From Nocardia sp. CDC159 (lineage in GTDB: Bacteria; Actinomycetota; Actinomycetes; Mycobacteriales; Mycobacteriaceae): DNA of 64,000 nt. Below the pieces are notes generated by a model. It was not told the origin of the DNA. It did not search any database and saw only the letters and a list, made by a program, of their open reading frames with translations. Every line of letters begins with the position of its first letter. Position 1 is the stretch's first letter. Both the position numbers and the translations under genes were made by a program. The DNA lies in contig NZ_JAMRXH010000001.1 of the NCBI RefSeq assembly GCF_023740735.1, positions 310,001 to 374,000 on the forward strand. Direction: 5' to 3'. Shown here piece by piece: positions 62,010 to 64,000 of the stretch.

Positions 62010-63893
62010 CTACGTGCGCAATCCGCTCGCGCGCAGCACGCGCCGCCCGATTCCGGCCCGAATGGCGTCCTCGGTGCCGATGACCCGCACCCGGTGGCGG
62101 GCGCGGGTGATGGCCGTGTACAGCAGTTCCCGCGTCAGCAGCGTCGACTCCGCGCCCGGCAGCACCACCGAGACCGTGCCGTACTGGCTGCCCTGGCTGC
62201 GGTGAATCGTCATGGCGTACACCGTCGTGACGCCCGGGAACTGGGTGGGATGCACCAGATACGGTTCGCTGCCGCGCTGCAGCGCCGCGCGCAGCGTGCC
62301 GTCGCCGGCGCGCACGATCACACCGGTATCGCCGTTGTAGATGCGCGCCTCGTGATCGTTGGCGGTGACCAGCAGCGGCTGGCCCGCGAACCACTGTCCC
62401 GCACCGGCATCGACGCCGATACCCGCCGCGGCCACCCAGCCCGCCGCCAGCCGGTCCCAGCGTTCCACGCCGAACTGACCCTGCCGGTGCGCGCACAGCA
62501 GCCGATGCGATTCCATCGCCGCCAGCGCCGCGGCGGCCTCGCCCCGCTCGGCCGCCGCTGTCGAATCGCGGGCCGCCCGGACGACGTCGGCGCGCACATC
62601 GGCGACCTCGTCCGGATCACACAGCGACAGTTCCGCGCCGCCCTCGGCCAGCAGCGCCAGCGCGGTGTCGGCATCGCCCGCCCGCACCGCCACCGCCAGT
62701 TCGGCGATGCGGCCGCCGAAGCGACGACCCCGGGTGAGCCGAATGATGCCCCCGCGCAACCGATCCCGTTCCCTGGCGGTGAGCGCGTCGGGGTGCGCCG
62801 CGGCCGCGGCGTCCTCGCCCAGGACCTGGTCGAGCAGCGGATTCGGCTGGCCCACAACGGGTCCGGCCACCAGATCGGCGAGCACCGCACCGGCGTCCAC
62901 CGATGCCAGCTGATCCGGATCGCCCACCAGCACCAGCCGGGTGTCGGACCGGACGGCGGGCAGCAGGCGGCTCATCATGGTCAGCGAGACCATCGAGGTC
63001 TCGTCGATGACGATGACGTCGTAGGGCAGCCGGTTGAACTCGTGGTGGCGAAATCGGGTGGGTCCGCCGCGCTGCCAGCCCAGCAGGCGGTGCAGGGTGG
63101 CCGCGGTCAGTTCCGGCAGGTCCAGGCCCGCGGCCTGCTCGCGCACCGATTCCTGCAGGCGGGCGGCCGCCTTGCCGGTGGGGGCGGCCAGCGCGATGCG
63201 CGGGGCGGGCGCGCCGGGCACCGCGCGCTGCAGGGCGACCAGCAGCGCCAGGATGCGGGCGATGGTGTGGGTCTTGCCGGTGCCCGGGCCGCCCGCGACG
63301 ACGGTGGTCCAGTGCGTCGCGGCCAGCGCGGCCGCCACCCGCTGCCGGTCCGGCGGCTCGCCGGGGCGATGCGAATCCGGGAAGAGCCGATCCAGTTGCT
63401 CGCGAACGGTTTTCGGGTCGATCAGCGGATGCGTCGCCGCGCGTGCGGTCAGCGCGTCGCGGATCGTCTGCTCCTGGCGGTAGTACCGGTCCAGGTACAG
63501 CAGCGGCGCGCCGCCCTCGGGTTCGACCAGCCGCAGCGGGCGCAGCGGTCCGGCCGGGCTGCCCTGTACCAGCGGGCTGGCGCGCAGCGCGGTGAGCACC
63601 GCGTCCACCTCCGGCCACGGCAGCGTCGCGGGATCGATGGCCTCGGGGTCGTCGGCGTCGAATCCCTCGCCGTCCACGCCGATATCGTGCATGCGCGGCA
63701 GTTCCAGGCATACCGATCCCGAGCGCACCGCGCGCACCGCGAGAGCGGTGGCCAGCAGCACCGCCTCGCAATCCTCGCGCCCCAACCGGCCCAGGCGCAG
63801 CGCGACGTGCACATCGGCCGCCGACAGGATTCCGGCCGCGTTGAATGTGCGCAGCAGCCCGGTTGCCCGCTGCGCCAATTGGATCGAGGTCAC
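62010..63893 (-). CDS. recD: RecD, exodeoxyribonuclease V alpha subunit
   Basis: 627 residues of the RecD branch of SF1 helicases: Walker A in VVAGGPGTGKTHTIARIL, Walker B/II IVIDETSMVSLTMMSRLLPAV, motif III LVLVGDPDQLASVDAGAVLADL, and the C-terminal helicase motifs MTIHRSQGSQYGTVSVVLPG and LLYTAITRARHRVRVIG. RecD is the fast 5'-3' motor of RecBCD in double-strand break repair. The GTG start overlaps the recB stop as GTGA, so it follows recB in the operon. Confidence 0.95.
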   Translation of the reverse strand: MTSIQLAQRATGLLRTFNAAGILSAADVHVALRLGRLGREDCEAVLLATALAVRAVRSGSVCLELPRMHDIGVDGEGFDADDPEAIDPATLPWPEVDAVLTALRASPLVQGSPAGPLRPLRLVEPEGGAPLLYLDRYYRQEQTIRDALTARAATHPLIDPKTVREQLDRLFPDSHRPGEPPDRQRVAAALAATHWTTVVAGGPGTGKTHTIARILALLVALQRAVPGAPAPRIALAAPTGKAAARLQESVREQAAGLDLPELTAATLHRLLGWQRGGPTRFRHHEFNRLPYDVIVIDETSMVSLTMMSRLLPAVRSDTRLVLVGDPDQLASVDAGAVLADLVAGPVVGQPNPLLDQVLGEDAAAAAHPDALTARERDRLRGGIIRLTRGRRFGGRIAELAVAVRAGDADTALALLAEGGAELSLCDPDEVADVRADVVRAARDSTAAAERGEAAAALAAMESHRLLCAHRQGQFGVERWDRLAAGWVAAAGIGVDAGAGQWFAGQPLLVTANDHEARIYNGDTGVIVRAGDGTLRAALQRGSEPYLVHPTQFPGVTTVYAMTIHRSQGSQYGTVSVVLPGAESTLLTRELLYTAITRARHRVRVIGTEDAIRAGIGRRVLRASGLRT

Positions 63894-64000
63894 GGCGCCA
63901 CCTGCCCGGCCAGCAGTCGGGACAGATCCTCGACCAGGGCCACGGGCGGGTCCCAGTCGAATACGCCGCAGCCGGGTGGTGTTTCGGGTCCGATCATGCC
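63890..64000 (-). CDS. recB: RecB, exodeoxyribonuclease V beta subunit, C-terminal tail (cut by window edge)
   Basis: The last 36 codons are open from the window edge, GMIGPETPPGCGVFDWDPPV then ALVEDLSRLLAGQVAP, and match the C-terminus of RecB, which ends after the nuclease domain with a GVFxWxPP motif. The stop TGA overlaps the recD start. The rest of the gene lies to the right. Confidence 0.75.
   Translation of the reverse strand, partial: GMIGPETPPGCGVFDWDPPVALVEDLSRLLAGQVAP

Overview
The window is about 64 kb of very GC-rich, densely packed bacterial DNA. Its gene content points to a mycolic-acid actinomycete, most probably Nocardia or a close relative. It has an MspA-type porin, a resuscitation-promoting-factor-like transglycosylase, an F420-type LLM oxidoreductase, a membrane class III adenylate cyclase of mycobacterial type, GabD2, an EthA-like monooxygenase and many GTG starts with ATGA/GTGA stop-start overlaps. 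I see no rRNA, tRNA, CRISPR array, insertion sequence or prophage; apart from regulatory sites, the region reads as an ordinary chromosomal arm. Genus assignment is inference.

Layout. 0-10 kb: end of a nucleoside hydrolase, an amidohydrolase, a short-chain dehydrogenase lacking the usual catalytic tyrosine, a degenerate 23-24 bp tandem repeat, a membrane adenylate cyclase, and the B12-dependent methylmalonyl-CoA mutase operon mutA-mutB-meaB. 10-14.5 kb: a VTT membrane protein, a beta-lactamase-fold lipoprotein coupled to an ArsR-type regulator, then a cobalamin riboswitch controlling cbtB-cbtA-histidine phosphatase (cobalt uptake), and a small Rpf-like enzyme. 14.7-17.7 kb: taurine importer tauC-tauA-tauB. 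18-23.7 kb: an unusual three-gene unit of a sugar-type binding lipoprotein, one 881-residue protein that fuses two permease domains, and a membrane protein with a TPR-like C-terminus, with no ATPase gene. 24-45 kb: a series of single-gene units (GNAT, NfeD/SPFH pair, DUF3097, GH3, LysR/TDT transporter, secreted trypsin-like protease, aldehyde dehydrogenase, topoisomerase IB, flavin reductase, MspA porin, kinase-fold protein, WYL regulator, M15 peptidase, XRE regulator, Tat-exported BBE-type flavoenzyme, Fe-S fumarase, MarR).

45.4-50.5 kb: a partner-switching (stressosome-type) module, rsbR-rsbS-rsbT-rsbX-like phosphatase-large PAS/GAF/PP2C/ATPase hybrid-STAS antagonist. Two overlapping sigma-F/B-like promoters precede it and no sigma factor gene lies in the window. 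RsbR/S would sequester RsbT; RsbT would activate the PP2C protein; the last STAS protein is a plausible substrate.

50.5-64 kb: F420 oxidoreductase, a long palindromic hairpin in a divergent promoter region, a cyclodeaminase-family protein and, 2 kb on, a FolD paralogue lacking the cyclohydrolase lysine, an alpha/beta hydrolase, an L,D-transpeptidase, a YdcF-like protein, a PrmC-like methyltransferase, SDR and gabD2 divergent from a TetR gene over a clear operator cluster, an EthA-like Baeyer-Villiger monooxygenase, and recD with the tail of recB at the edge. Several convergent neighbours have interlocking stop codons, so there is no room for terminators between them. All starts, promoters and operators are read by eye; homology statements are from family motifs, not from searches.
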